Shown piece after piece: positions 27,849 through 37,260 of a stretch of DNA of 64,000 nucleotides. Made by a program: the position numbers and the translations under genes. A model generated the notes under the pieces. That model saw only the letters and a program-made list of their open reading frames with translations. It was not told the DNA's origin and searched no databases. This DNA is from Pseudomonas sp. 7P_10.2_Bac1. Lineage in GTDB: Bacteria; Pseudomonadota; Gammaproteobacteria; Pseudomonadales; Pseudomonadaceae. Location of the stretch: NCBI RefSeq assembly GCF_025465935.1, contig NZ_JANLNV010000080.1:62001-126000 (forward strand), read 5' to 3'. Every line of letters starts with the position of its first letter. The stretch's first letter is position 1.

Positions 27849-30206
27849 TTAGAGGCTGATGCCCTGCTCTTTGAGGAACGCCACAAAGGCTTCTTCGTCC
27901 AGCACCTTGAGACCCAGCTCATTGGCCTTGGTCAATTTGGAGCCCGCCCCCGGCCCTGCCACGACGCAATGGGTTTTGCCGGACACAGAACCCGAAACTT
28001 TGGCACCCAGGCTTTCCAGTTTTTCTTTGGCCACGTCGCGGCTCATCAATTCCAGCGAGCCGGTCAGTACCCAGGTCTGCCCAGCCAACGGCAAGCCTTC
28101 TACGGTTTTCTTCTCGCTCTGCCAGTGCATACCGAAGGCGCGTAGCTGTGCTTCAACGTCCAGCGCCAAACGCGCATTGCCCGGGTTGTCAAAGAAGTCG
28201 CGCACGGCCTTGGCTTGCTTTTCAGGCAAGGCCTGACGCATGTCCAACCAGTCGGCGTTGATCACACGCTCGAGGGTGTCAAATTTGTCCGCCAGTTTTT
28301 GCGCCCCGCCCGGCCCGACAAACGGGATGTGCAGCTTGTCGATCAACCCGCCCAAGGTCGCGCTAGCTGCAAACTCGGCTGCCAACTCGCCTTGATCCTG
28401 CAATTGCAGGCCACGCTCGAGCAATTGAGCAATCACTTGCCGGTTGTGCTCGTCGCTGAAGAAGCTATGGATCTCGTGAGCCACTTCCAGCCCTACATCC
28501 GGCAAGTACGTCAGCACTTGCGGCAAAGCGCTCTGTACGCGCTCCAGAGAGCCCAATGAGCGCGCCAACACCTTGGCTGTCTCCTCGCCTACATCAGGAA
28601 TGCCCAAGGCGTAGATAAAACGTGCCAATGTCGGACGCTTGCTCTGGGCAATGGCTGATAGCAGGTTGTTGCTCGACAATTCGGCAAAGCCTTCCAGATC
28701 GACAATTTGCTCGAAAGACAGGGTGTACAGATCGGCCGGGGAGCTTACCAACCCCTCATCAACCAATTGCTCGACGCTCTTTTCACCAAGACCTTCAATG
28801 TCCATGGCGCGGCGCGAGACGAAATGGATAATCGCCTGCTTCAATTGCGCACCGCAGGCCAACCGCCCGACGCAGCGGTACACCGCACCTTCGCTGATGG
28901 TTTCGCGGCCCTTGCTGCGCTTGATCAATTGCGTGCGCTCGACGTGGGAGCCGCACACCGGGCAGTTTTCCGGAATATGTACCGGGCGTGCATTGTCGGG
29001 GCGCCGCTCGAGCACCACTTGCACCACCTGGGGGATCACATCACCGGCACGACGCACGATCACGGTGTCGCCAATCATCAGGCCCAAGCGTGCCACTTCG
29101 TCCATGTTGTGCAACGTGGCATTGGATACGGTCACGCCCGCCACCTTGACCGGCTTCAAGCGTGCCACTGGGGTGACTGCGCCGGTACGGCCGACCTGGA
29201 ATTCAACATCCAGCAATTCGGTCAGTTCTTCCATCGCCGGAAATTTATGGGCGATTGCCCAGCGCGGCTCGCGGGCACGAAAACCCAATTCGCGTTGCGA
29301 GGCCAGGCTGTTGACCTTGAACACTACGCCATCGATTTCATAGGCCAATGAGGCACGACGCTCACCAATGTCACGGTAGTAATCCAGGCACTCGGCAATG
29401 CCTTTGGCCAGTTTCAACTCGTGACTGATGGGCATGCCCCACTGCTGCAACTGCTTGAGGTTGCCAATGTGCGTGTCGGCAAACTCTTCGGAAACCTGCC
29501 CCAGACCGTAACAGCAAAATTCCAACGGACGGCTGGCAGTGATTTTCGAATCCAACTGACGCAAGCTGCCCGCCGCCGCGTTACGCGGGTTGGCAAAGGT
29601 CTTGCCGCCCACCGCCATCTGCGCTTCATTGAGGCGATCGAACCCCGCCTTGGACATAAACACTTCACCACGCACTTCCAGGACCGACGGCCAACCACTG
29701 CCCTGCAATTTGAGCGGAATGTTGCGCACGGTGCGCACGTTGACGCTGATGTCTTCACCTGTGGTGCCATCACCACGGGTCGCGCCACGCACCAGCACAC
29801 CGTCCTGATACAACAAACTGACTGCCAGGCCATCCAGCTTGGGCTCGCAGCTGTATTCAACTTCAGCACCACCGCCAAACAGGTCGCCCGCCGGCAAGTC
29901 CAGGCCTTCACTGACACGACGGTCGAACTCACGCATGTCTGTTTCATCAAAGGCGTTGCCCAGGCTCAACATCGGCACTTCGTGACGCACTTGAGTGAAG
30001 GCAGACAAGGCCGCACTGCCCACACGCTGGGTGGGCGAATCCGGGGTCACCAGTTCAGGATGCTCCGCTTCCAGCGCCTTGAGTTCGCGAAACAGACGGT
30101 CGTACTCGGCGTCCGGGATGCTCGGCTCGTCGAGTACGTGGTAGCGGTAATTATGCTGATCCAGTTCAGCGCGCAGCTCTAGAATTCGGGTATTGGCGGC
30201 GGTCAT
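27849..30206 (-). CDS. ligA: NAD(+)-dependent DNA ligase
   Basis: 785-residue ligase sealing nicks with NAD+. It has an N-terminal Ia domain (HNYRYHVLDEPSIPDAEYDRL), adenylation lysine K123 in CEPKLDG, an OB fold, a Cys4 zinc finger (CPVCGSHVE, then CVGRLACGAQ), helix-hairpin-helix repeats, and a C-terminal BRCT domain (GQTWVLTGSLELMSRD). The ATG at 30206 is preferred over upstream in-frame starts because the family begins there (MTAANTRILELRAEL). It lies 95 bases downstream of zipA on the same strand. Confidence 0.96.
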   Translation of the reverse strand: MTAANTRILELRAELDQHNYRYHVLDEPSIPDAEYDRLFRELKALEAEHPELVTPDSPTQRVGSAALSAFTQVRHEVPMLSLGNAFDETDMREFDRRVSEGLDLPAGDLFGGGAEVEYSCEPKLDGLAVSLLYQDGVLVRGATRGDGTTGEDISVNVRTVRNIPLKLQGSGWPSVLEVRGEVFMSKAGFDRLNEAQMAVGGKTFANPRNAAAGSLRQLDSKITASRPLEFCCYGLGQVSEEFADTHIGNLKQLQQWGMPISHELKLAKGIAECLDYYRDIGERRASLAYEIDGVVFKVNSLASQRELGFRAREPRWAIAHKFPAMEELTELLDVEFQVGRTGAVTPVARLKPVKVAGVTVSNATLHNMDEVARLGLMIGDTVIVRRAGDVIPQVVQVVLERRPDNARPVHIPENCPVCGSHVERTQLIKRSKGRETISEGAVYRCVGRLACGAQLKQAIIHFVSRRAMDIEGLGEKSVEQLVDEGLVSSPADLYTLSFEQIVDLEGFAELSSNNLLSAIAQSKRPTLARFIYALGIPDVGEETAKVLARSLGSLERVQSALPQVLTYLPDVGLEVAHEIHSFFSDEHNRQVIAQLLERGLQLQDQGELAAEFAASATLGGLIDKLHIPFVGPGGAQKLADKFDTLERVINADWLDMRQALPEKQAKAVRDFFDNPGNARLALDVEAQLRAFGMHWQSEKKTVEGLPLAGQTWVLTGSLELMSRDVAKEKLESLGAKVSGSVSGKTHCVVAGPGAGSKLTKANELGLKVLDEEAFVAFLKEQGISL

Positions 30207-30228
30207 GGGGTGTTCTCTCACAAAGCAA

Positions 30229-30250
30229 ATGAGCAGCCGAGGCTGCTCAT
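30229..30250 (-). terminator. Hairpin between zipA and ligA
   Basis: ATGAGCAGCC and GGCTGCTCAT form a perfect 10-bp stem with a 2-base gap. On the minus strand TTTGCTTTGT follows. It could terminate or attenuate zipA transcription before ligA. Confidence 0.55.
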
Positions 30251-30301
30251 GTGTTGATTCATTTAACACTCAGCGGGAGCAAGTACGTTGCCCCCACCGT
30301 T

Positions 30302-31177
30302 TCAGCGTTTTTGTGTCAGGGCGCGACGTTCAAATTCAACGATGCGCTGGCGGTAGTGCTCAATGGTCTGAGCGGTCAGCACACTGCGCTGATCATCCTT
30401 GAGCTCGCCGTTGAGCTCCTGGGACAGCTTGCGGGCAGCCGCCACCATCACGTCAAACGCCTGCTTGGGATGTCGCGGCCCCGGCAAGCCCAGGAAGAAG
30501 CTCACGGCTGGCGTGCTGAACAGATCAATGTCGTCCAGATCGAAGACGCCTGGCTTCACGGCATTAGCCATCGAGAAGAGCACTTCGCCATTACCGGCCA
30601 TGCTTTCGTGGCGGTGGAAAATATCCATTTCGCCGAAGCGCAGCCCACTTTCAAGGATGTTCTGCAGCAGCGCAGGGCCTTTGAAGCCGGCTGGGTCGCG
30701 GCTGATCACACTGATGACCAGCACTTCTTCAGCGGCCTGTGCAGGCTCCTTGCTTTCGACTGCCGCAACCGCCGGCGCCTGACGCCCGCGAGGCTTGGTT
30801 TCAACAGGGGCATCATCGTCGCGCGCGCTGAAGCTTGGACCGTCATCATCAAGATCGAGATTGAGGTTCAAGTCTCCTTGGCTCGGCTCGCTCGCGCGCT
30901 TGCCGCGCTTGGAGGACTTCTCGCGGGGCGGCATGCTCACGGACGGCAGGTCCTGCTCATCGAGCTGAGGCTCTTTGTGAGTCGGTGTGTCCAGAACCCG
31001 CGACGGGCCTAACAGCTCAGCGCTGTTTTCGTCGTCAGGCACATTGGAAAAACTGCGATCAAGACGAAACTTGAGTTTCCCTTTGCCGCCACGCATACGG
31101 CGCCAGCCATCAAAAAGAATACCGGCGATGACCACTATGCCGATGACTATCAGCCACTCGCGCAGACCGATTTCCAT
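30302..31177 (-). CDS. zipA: Cell division protein ZipA
   Basis: 291-residue inner-membrane protein that tethers FtsZ at the division site. The N-terminal helix is WLIVIGIVVIAGILFDGWRRMRGG. A charged and proline-containing linker fills residues about 30-145. The C-terminal FtsZ-binding domain includes VLVISVISRDPAGFKGPALLQ and ends near the tail. It lies between smc and ligA, as in other pseudomonads. The 258-base gap upstream holds a possible promoter on the minus strand (TTGGTC, 16 bases, TAATTT, within 31283-31310). Confidence 0.93.
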   Translation of the reverse strand: MEIGLREWLIVIGIVVIAGILFDGWRRMRGGKGKLKFRLDRSFSNVPDDENSAELLGPSRVLDTPTHKEPQLDEQDLPSVSMPPREKSSKRGKRASEPSQGDLNLNLDLDDDGPSFSARDDDAPVETKPRGRQAPAVAAVESKEPAQAAEEVLVISVISRDPAGFKGPALLQNILESGLRFGEMDIFHRHESMAGNGEVLFSMANAVKPGVFDLDDIDLFSTPAVSFFLGLPGPRHPKQAFDVMVAAARKLSQELNGELKDDQRSVLTAQTIEHYRQRIVEFERRALTQKR

Positions 31178-31435
31178 GTAATCCCGTGCCCCTAAAAAAA
31201 TGATTCTATGAAGAAGAGCCTAAAGCCCTTTAAAACGTGGCGCCAACTCTATGTTCTGAATGACGTTTTTCCACGTACAAAAAAATTAGACGCTAAATTA
31301 ACACGACCAAAGATAACTTTACACCGTCTGTCACCTTGAGTTAGGCCTATGTAGCCACTGACCTACAAGCCTCATCGGTCAAATCCTTAGGGATTTTCTT
31401 ACGTGAAGAAAATTTTATCCCTACTTGCTTATAGC

Positions 31436-34400
31436 TCATGCATCGACCATTGCCATTGCTTCCTCAACATCAACCGCAACAAGACGTGAACAACCGGGCT
31501 CATGCATCGTCACCCCCATCAACTGATCAGCCATCTCCATGGCGATTTTGTTGTGCGTGATATAGATGAACTGCACGGTCTGCGACATCTCTTTAACCAA
31601 CCGTGCATAGCGCCCCACGTTTGCGTCATCAAGCGGTGCATCGACTTCGTCGAGCATGCAGAACGGCGCCGGGTTGAGTTTGAAAATAGCAAACACCAAC
31701 GCCAAAGCCGTCAATGCCTTCTCGCCACCGGACAGCAAATGAATCGTGCTGTTCTTCTTACCCGGCGGCCTCGCCATGATCGTTACCCCTGTATCGAGTA
31801 AATCTTCGCCCGTCAGTTCCAAATAAGCGCTGCCGCCACCGAAAACTTTTGGAAAAAGTGCCTGTAATCCACCATTTATCTGATCAAAGGTGTCTTTGAA
31901 GCGGCTCCGGGTTTCTTTATCAATCTTGCGAATAACGTTTTCCAGCGTCTCCAGCGCTTCGACCAGATCGGCATCCTGGGCATCCAGATAACGCTTGCGC
32001 TCGGACTGTTGCTGGTATTCATCAATTGCCGCGAGGTTAATCGCGCCCAGACGTTGAATACGCGCAGCAATTCGCTCCAGTTCTTCTTCTGCTTGCTGTT
32101 CAGTAAGTTCATTACTTAATGTTGCCAATACACCGTGTAAGTCATAACCGTCAGCCAGTAATTGATCTTGCAGGGCCGTACGACGCACCGTCAGGGCTTG
32201 CCATTCCATGCGCTGTTGTTCAAGTTGGCCACGGATCAGTTGGGACTGTTGCTCAGCCTGGTTACGGCGTTTTTCGGCGTCCCGCAGTTCACGGTCAGCG
32301 TCTTCGAGCGCGAGTTGCGCAACTTTAAGCTCCTCATCGACCGTCAGGCGCTTGTCGAGCAACTCTTCAAGTTTGAGGCGCAACTCCTCGAGTGGAGCCT
32401 CGCTCTCTTCCAGATTAAGGGTGAGCTGCTCGCGCTTTTCGGCAAGCCGTTCAGACTGCAGTTCCAGACGCTCGAGCGCCTGACGGGTGGAGTCATGCTG
32501 GGCCCTGAGCGAGCCCAGGCGTACGGCCAGTTGATGGGCGTGATCCTTGTGCTGACGTGCCTCCTGACGCACCTGGTCCAGACGCTCGCGCAGGCTGTCG
32601 CGCTGCGCCAGCAGCAACTCACGCTGTTCCGTGTCAGTGGCCATGGCGTCCAGCGCTTCCTGCAAGTGCAGGCGCGCCTCGCCGACGTGCTCATGCTCCA
32701 GGGCCCGCTGCTCGCTCAGTTCGGCCAGCTCTTCATCAAGACGTCGACGGCGCAAGGTCAATTGCTCGACCTTGGCTTTGCTCGCAGACAGCTTGGCTTT
32801 GATCTCACCCTGTTGACGGGCTTCGTCCTGCAAGCGGCGGCGCACCTGCTCACGCGCGTCTTCTTGGGCGACTTGCTGCTCTCGCAAGCGTTGCAGTTGC
32901 TCTTCAAGGCTTGCCAGCGTGGCTTCACGCTCGTCGCGCTCATGACCCAGGCGCTGGATTTCCTGACCTCGGGCCAGTACGCCGCTTTCGGCTTCGCTGG
33001 CACGACGTACACGTAAAAAGTTGCGCCCTACCCAATAGCCATCACGGCTGATCAGGCTTTGACCGTCGAGCAGTTGTGCGCGCGCTGCCAATGCTTGTTC
33101 AAGGGTTTCAACCGGCTTGACCTGCCCCAGCCAAGGGGAAAGGTCAAAGTCGGCCTGGACTTTTTCCAGCAAGCTGCCCGCCATGCGACTCGCCTGGGCG
33201 TCGGCACTGAACAAACGCAGGTCACCTTGGCTAAACCCCGCCAGGTCAATCTGGGCAAAATCATCCACCAGGACCGCTTGCAAGTCCGCGCCCAACACGG
33301 TTTCGACTGCCAGTTCCCAACCTGCGTCGACCCGCAGACCTTCTGCCAGACGTGGGCGCTCAGCCAATTGCTGTTCACGCAGCCATTCACCAGCCCCAAC
33401 ACCGGGGTCCAGCGCGGCCTGCTGCAACGCTTCGAGGGAGGCCAGACGACCGTTCAGCCGCTGCAATTCGCCCTGCGCCTGCTGCTGGTTCTGTGTAGCT
33501 TGCTGCAAGTCATGGCGCACTTGCTCAAGACGCTCGATAACCTGTTCTTCGCTGCCCTGTAACTCTTCTTGCGTCAACTCACTGGTCGCCAGCAACTCGC
33601 TCAGCTCAAGGATCGCCGCGTCTTCAGGGTCGGCGGCCAACAAGGCGCGCTCTTCGGCCAAACGTCGCTGACGTTCGGCCACGCGTTCCATGCTGGTTTC
33701 GAGCTGCTGAATACGCGCTTGAAGCACTTCAGATTGCCGCTGCGGCTCGGCTGAGCGCAGGTTGAAGGCATCCCATTGCTCTTGCCAGGCATGCATGGTG
33801 ACTTCGGATTCTTCGAGCGCAGCGGCCGACTCTTCGGCGGCGGCGCTGGTCATCTCCTGCTCAGGTACCAGCATGTCGAGTTCTTCACCCAAGGTCGCCA
33901 GCATCGTGCGGTCGTGCCCCAGGTGCGATTCGGTTTCGAGGCGCGAGCGCTCGGCCTCACGCAGATCGTCCTGCAACTGACGCAAACGCTGCTGGCCGTG
34001 CTGAATGCTTTGCTCGACGCGAGCGATGTCGCCGCCCACCGAATAGAAGCGTCCCTGCACCAGGTTGAAGCGCTCTGACAGGTCGTGATGCCCGTCGCGC
34101 AGGCGCTCAATGCTGGCATCCGCGTTACGCTGCTCGGCAACCAAGGCCTCAAAGCTGACCTCCTGGTTGCCGATGACCAGTTCACGCTGCCCCACCTGCT
34201 CGTTCAGGTCCTGCCAGCGCAACGCCGACAGCTGGGCCTTGAGCTGACGCTCTTCGGCCTTGTATTCCTGATATTTCTCGGCGGCCTGGGCCTGACGATG
34301 CAAACGCTCAAGCTGACGCCCAAGCTCCTCACGCAAGTCGGTCAGGCGTGCCAGGTTTTCGTGGGTGCGGCGAATCCGGTTTTCGGTCTCTCGGCGACGC

Positions 34401-34924
34401 TCCTTGTACTTGGAGATGCCCGCCGCTTCTTCGATAAAGTTTCGCAGGTCTTCGGGCTTGGATTCGATCAGCTTCGAGATCATGCCCTGTTCAATGATCG
34501 AGTAACTGCGCGGCCCCAGGCCGGTGCCCAGGAAAATATCCGTAATGTCACGACGACGGCATTTGGTGCCGTTGAGGTAATACGTGGTCTGGCTGTCGCG
34601 CGTCACCTTACGGCGGATCGATATTTCGGCGTAAGCGGCGTACTCGCCCAGCAGCGTGCCGTCGGAGTTATCGAATACCAGCTCGATACTGGCCTGACTC
34701 ACGGGTTTGCGGCTGGTAGAGCCGTTGAAGATGACGTCGGTCATTGACTCGCCGCGCAAGTTCTTGGCCGAACTTTCGCCCATTACCCAGCGCACGGCGT
34801 CAATGATGTTGGACTTGCCGCAACCGTTGGGGCCGACCACGGCCGCCATATTGCTCGGGAAGTTGACCGTAGTCGGGTCAACGAAGGACTTGAAGCCCGC
34901 CAGCTTGATGCACTTGAGCCGCAC
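31436..34924 (-). CDS. smc: Chromosome segregation protein SMC
   Basis: 1162-residue SMC ATPase that compacts and helps segregate the chromosome. Walker A is GPNGCGKSNIIDAVRWVMGE, close to the N-terminus. Two very long coiled-coil arms flank a hinge around residues 510-630. The C-terminal head has the signature HLLSGGEKALTALALVFA and Walker B CMLDEVDAPLDDAN. The gene starts 2 bases after the GntR regulator on the same strand, so the two may be cotranscribed. Confidence 0.96.
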   Translation of the reverse strand: MRLKCIKLAGFKSFVDPTTVNFPSNMAAVVGPNGCGKSNIIDAVRWVMGESSAKNLRGESMTDVIFNGSTSRKPVSQASIELVFDNSDGTLLGEYAAYAEISIRRKVTRDSQTTYYLNGTKCRRRDITDIFLGTGLGPRSYSIIEQGMISKLIESKPEDLRNFIEEAAGISKYKERRRETENRIRRTHENLARLTDLREELGRQLERLHRQAQAAEKYQEYKAEERQLKAQLSALRWQDLNEQVGQRELVIGNQEVSFEALVAEQRNADASIERLRDGHHDLSERFNLVQGRFYSVGGDIARVEQSIQHGQQRLRQLQDDLREAERSRLETESHLGHDRTMLATLGEELDMLVPEQEMTSAAAEESAAALEESEVTMHAWQEQWDAFNLRSAEPQRQSEVLQARIQQLETSMERVAERQRRLAEERALLAADPEDAAILELSELLATSELTQEELQGSEEQVIERLEQVRHDLQQATQNQQQAQGELQRLNGRLASLEALQQAALDPGVGAGEWLREQQLAERPRLAEGLRVDAGWELAVETVLGADLQAVLVDDFAQIDLAGFSQGDLRLFSADAQASRMAGSLLEKVQADFDLSPWLGQVKPVETLEQALAARAQLLDGQSLISRDGYWVGRNFLRVRRASEAESGVLARGQEIQRLGHERDEREATLASLEEQLQRLREQQVAQEDAREQVRRRLQDEARQQGEIKAKLSASKAKVEQLTLRRRRLDEELAELSEQRALEHEHVGEARLHLQEALDAMATDTEQRELLLAQRDSLRERLDQVRQEARQHKDHAHQLAVRLGSLRAQHDSTRQALERLELQSERLAEKREQLTLNLEESEAPLEELRLKLEELLDKRLTVDEELKVAQLALEDADRELRDAEKRRNQAEQQSQLIRGQLEQQRMEWQALTVRRTALQDQLLADGYDLHGVLATLSNELTEQQAEEELERIAARIQRLGAINLAAIDEYQQQSERKRYLDAQDADLVEALETLENVIRKIDKETRSRFKDTFDQINGGLQALFPKVFGGGSAYLELTGEDLLDTGVTIMARPPGKKNSTIHLLSGGEKALTALALVFAIFKLNPAPFCMLDEVDAPLDDANVGRYARLVKEMSQTVQFIYITHNKIAMEMADQLMGVTMHEPGCSRLVAVDVEEAMAMVDA

Positions 34925-34926
34925 GC

Positions 34927-35586
34927 TTAGGCAACCGTCAAGGCTGACAACACCAAGTCACAACTGCGCTGAGCATAACGGCTCAGGACGACACGAATGA
35001 GCGGATAATCACGCGCCAGTACCGCCTCGAGCAATTCGGCAAACAGCGCCAGGAATTCGCTCATTTCCGCCTTGCGCTGCTCCAGTGCCAAGTAATAGGC
35101 GCGGCTCATGGCCGGGTGCAGGTTTTCGACGGTTTCTTGCAAATACGGGTTATCGGCAAAGGGGTAAGCCGCACGCATCACGTTGAAACTGTCGTCAACG
35201 AAGGCGCTGATGTCCTGACGTTCGTAGCTGTCGGTCAAACGCTGTTGTATCTGCAGGAAAGGCCCGAGGTCAGCCGGAGTTGTCCAGCGCTGAGCCACGG
35301 CATTGCCAAGCAGAATATACATTTCACTCATCAGGGTGCACAGGCTCTGCACCTTGTGTGCGGTGAGCTCGGTGACATGGGCGCCACGTCTGGGAAGAAT
35401 CGCGATCAAGTGTCGACGCTCAAGGATCAACAACGCCTCGCGTACAGAGCCGCGGCTGACATTGAGCGCCAGCGTCACCTTCTGTTCTTGAATGCGTTCT
35501 CCAGGCTTGAGCTCGCCACGAATAATCCGCTCGGCGAGGTGGTGAGCAATTTGCTCGGCGAGGCTGTCCGGCGCCTTGAACGTCAT
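34927..35586 (-). CDS. GntR-family regulator, FCD domain (divergent from xdhA)
   Basis: 219-residue regulator. The N-terminal winged HTH is AEQIAHHLAERIIRGELKPG, followed by VSRGSVREALLILERRHL. The C-terminal all-helical FCD ligand domain runs from about residue 80. FCD regulators usually sense small organic acids or purine-related metabolites. It is transcribed away from xdhA across a 219-base gap that contains a perfect palindrome, so control of the xanthine dehydrogenase operon is plausible but unproven. The stop lies 2 bases ahead of smc. The start is ATG at 35586. Confidence 0.88.
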   Translation of the reverse strand: MTFKAPDSLAEQIAHHLAERIIRGELKPGERIQEQKVTLALNVSRGSVREALLILERRHLIAILPRRGAHVTELTAHKVQSLCTLMSEMYILLGNAVAQRWTTPADLGPFLQIQQRLTDSYERQDISAFVDDSFNVMRAAYPFADNPYLQETVENLHPAMSRAYYLALEQRKAEMSEFLALFAELLEAVLARDYPLIRVVLSRYAQRSCDLVLSALTVA

Positions 35587-35630
35587 GTTTTACCTTCAAA
35601 ATCTTTGATCAGTGCAGGCGGCGAAGTGTA

Positions 35631-35642
35631 ACGCAATTGCGT
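35631..35642. promoter_or_regulatory. Perfect palindrome in the GntR/xdhA divergent gap
   Basis: ACGCAATTGCGT is a perfect 12-bp palindrome 45 bases upstream of the GntR gene start. Position and symmetry make it a candidate operator for that regulator. No consensus is known for this family member. Confidence 0.35.
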
Positions 35643-35736
35643 GGTGCAAGCAGAGTGCCCAGGGCGCCGAAATTGGGATGTAAACAGCAAATAAACCGGG
35701 AAGCGATCAATCAGGCGTAGGACCACGCCACATTTC

Positions 35737-35765
35737 TTGACCGAAAAGTCAGCAATGACTAAATT
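35737..35765 (+). promoter_or_regulatory. Candidate sigma-70 promoter of xdhABC
   Basis: TTGACC (35737-35742), 17-base spacer, TAAATT (35760-35765). This predicts a start near 35772, 34 bases ahead of the xdhA GTG. The -35 overlaps an inverted repeat TGAC-N6-GTCA (35738-35751), which could bind a regulator. Confidence 0.55.
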
Positions 35766-35805
35766 CAAGTCATCCCGCCCGATAAAAAGCAGTGCGAGGC
35801 TTACC

Positions 35806-37260
35806 GTGATCCAGTTTCTAGTCAATCAGACACTCCGTACTGAGCACACACTGGACCCGAATCTCACGGTGCTCAACTATCTGCGCCAACACTTGCATAA
35901 AACCGGCACCAAGGAAGGCTGCGCCAGCGGTGACTGCGGCGCCTGCACAGTGGTTGTGGGCGAACTGATCACCGATGCCCAAGGCACTGAAACCCTGCAC
36001 TACAGCAGCCTCAATGCCTGTCTGACATTCATCTGCGCCCTGCATGGCAAACAACTGATCAGCGTCGAGGACCTCAAACACCAAGGCCAACTCCACAGCG
36101 TGCAGCAGGCCATGGTCGACTGCCACGGCTCGCAATGCGGCTTTTGCACCCCAGGCTTTGTGATGTCGCTGTTTGCACTGCAAAAAAACAGCATAGACGG
36201 CAATCGCCATCAAGCCCAGGAAGCGCTGGCCGGTAATCTCTGCCGCTGCACCGGCTACCGGCCGATTCTGGCGGCCGCCGCCCAAGCCTGCCACTCAGCG
36301 CCCAAGGATCAATTTGATACCCAACGCGCCGCGACCATCGCCAAGCTCAAGGCCATCACGCCAGCGCGAACCGCCGAACTCAACAACGGCGAAAACCGCT
36401 GCCTGATGCCTCTAAACATCAATGATCTGGCCCACCTGTATGCCGCGCATCCGCAGGCGCGCCTGATGGCAGGCGGGACGGATCTGGCGCTGGAAGTCAC
36501 GCAGTTGCATCGCACCTTGCCGGTAATGATTCATCTCGGCCATGTTGCGGAACTCAAACGAATTGAACGCTTCAACGATCGCCTCGAAATTGGCGCGGCG
36601 GTGACCTTGACAGAGGTGTATCAGACGCTCAACGCCGATTACCCGGACTTTGGTGAACTGTTGCAACGTTTTGCCTCATTGCAGATTCGCAACCAGGGCA
36701 CCTTGGGCGGCAACATTGGCAACGCCTCGCCGATTGGTGATTCACCGCCGCTGCTGATTGCCCTCGGCGCACAGTTGGTGCTGCGCCAAGGGGTAACACG
36801 TCGAATGCTAGCCCTTGAAGACTACTTTCTTGACTATCGGCTGACCGCCCGCGCTGAAGGCGAATTCATTGAAAAAATTGTCATCCCGCGCCCCAAGGCC
36901 AATCATCTGTTTCGCGCCTATAAAATCTCCAAGCGCCTGGAGGATGACATCAGTGCCGTGTGCGCCGCGTTCAATATGTGCATCGAAGACGGCACGGTGC
37001 TCCAAGCCCGGGTAGCCTTCGGAGGCATGGCGGCTACGCCCAAACGCGCCAGAGCCTGTGAAGCGATCTTATCCAACGCGCCCTGGACCAGCGCAACCGT
37101 AGAACAGGCCTGTCGTGCCCTGACGCAAGATTTCAACCCGCTCTCAGACTTTCGCGCAAGCAAGGAGTACCGTTTGCTGTGTGCGCAAAACCTGCTGCGT
37201 AAATACTTCATCGAGCAGCAAAACCCGGCATTGCAAACGAGGGTGACGGCTTATGTCTGA
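35806..37260 (+). CDS. xdhA: Xanthine dehydrogenase small subunit
   Basis: 484-residue subunit with two [2Fe-2S] clusters and FAD, part of the enzyme oxidising hypoxanthine and xanthine to urate. The plant-type cluster has C39, C44 and C47 (GCASGDCGAC). The second cluster uses CGFCTPGF and CRCTGYRP. FAD is bound by AGGTDLALEV and TLGGNIGNASPIGD. GTG at 35806 after GCGAGG is preferred. It gives VIQFLVNQTLRTEH, the usual N-terminus, while upstream in-frame starts overlap the promoter. The end overlaps xdhB by 8 bases. Confidence 0.93.
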   Translation: MIQFLVNQTLRTEHTLDPNLTVLNYLRQHLHKTGTKEGCASGDCGACTVVVGELITDAQGTETLHYSSLNACLTFICALHGKQLISVEDLKHQGQLHSVQQAMVDCHGSQCGFCTPGFVMSLFALQKNSIDGNRHQAQEALAGNLCRCTGYRPILAAAAQACHSAPKDQFDTQRAATIAKLKAITPARTAELNNGENRCLMPLNINDLAHLYAAHPQARLMAGGTDLALEVTQLHRTLPVMIHLGHVAELKRIERFNDRLEIGAAVTLTEVYQTLNADYPDFGELLQRFASLQIRNQGTLGGNIGNASPIGDSPPLLIALGAQLVLRQGVTRRMLALEDYFLDYRLTARAEGEFIEKIVIPRPKANHLFRAYKISKRLEDDISAVCAAFNMCIEDGTVLQARVAFGGMAATPKRARACEAILSNAPWTSATVEQACRALTQDFNPLSDFRASKEYRLLCAQNLLRKYFIEQQNPALQTRVTAYV

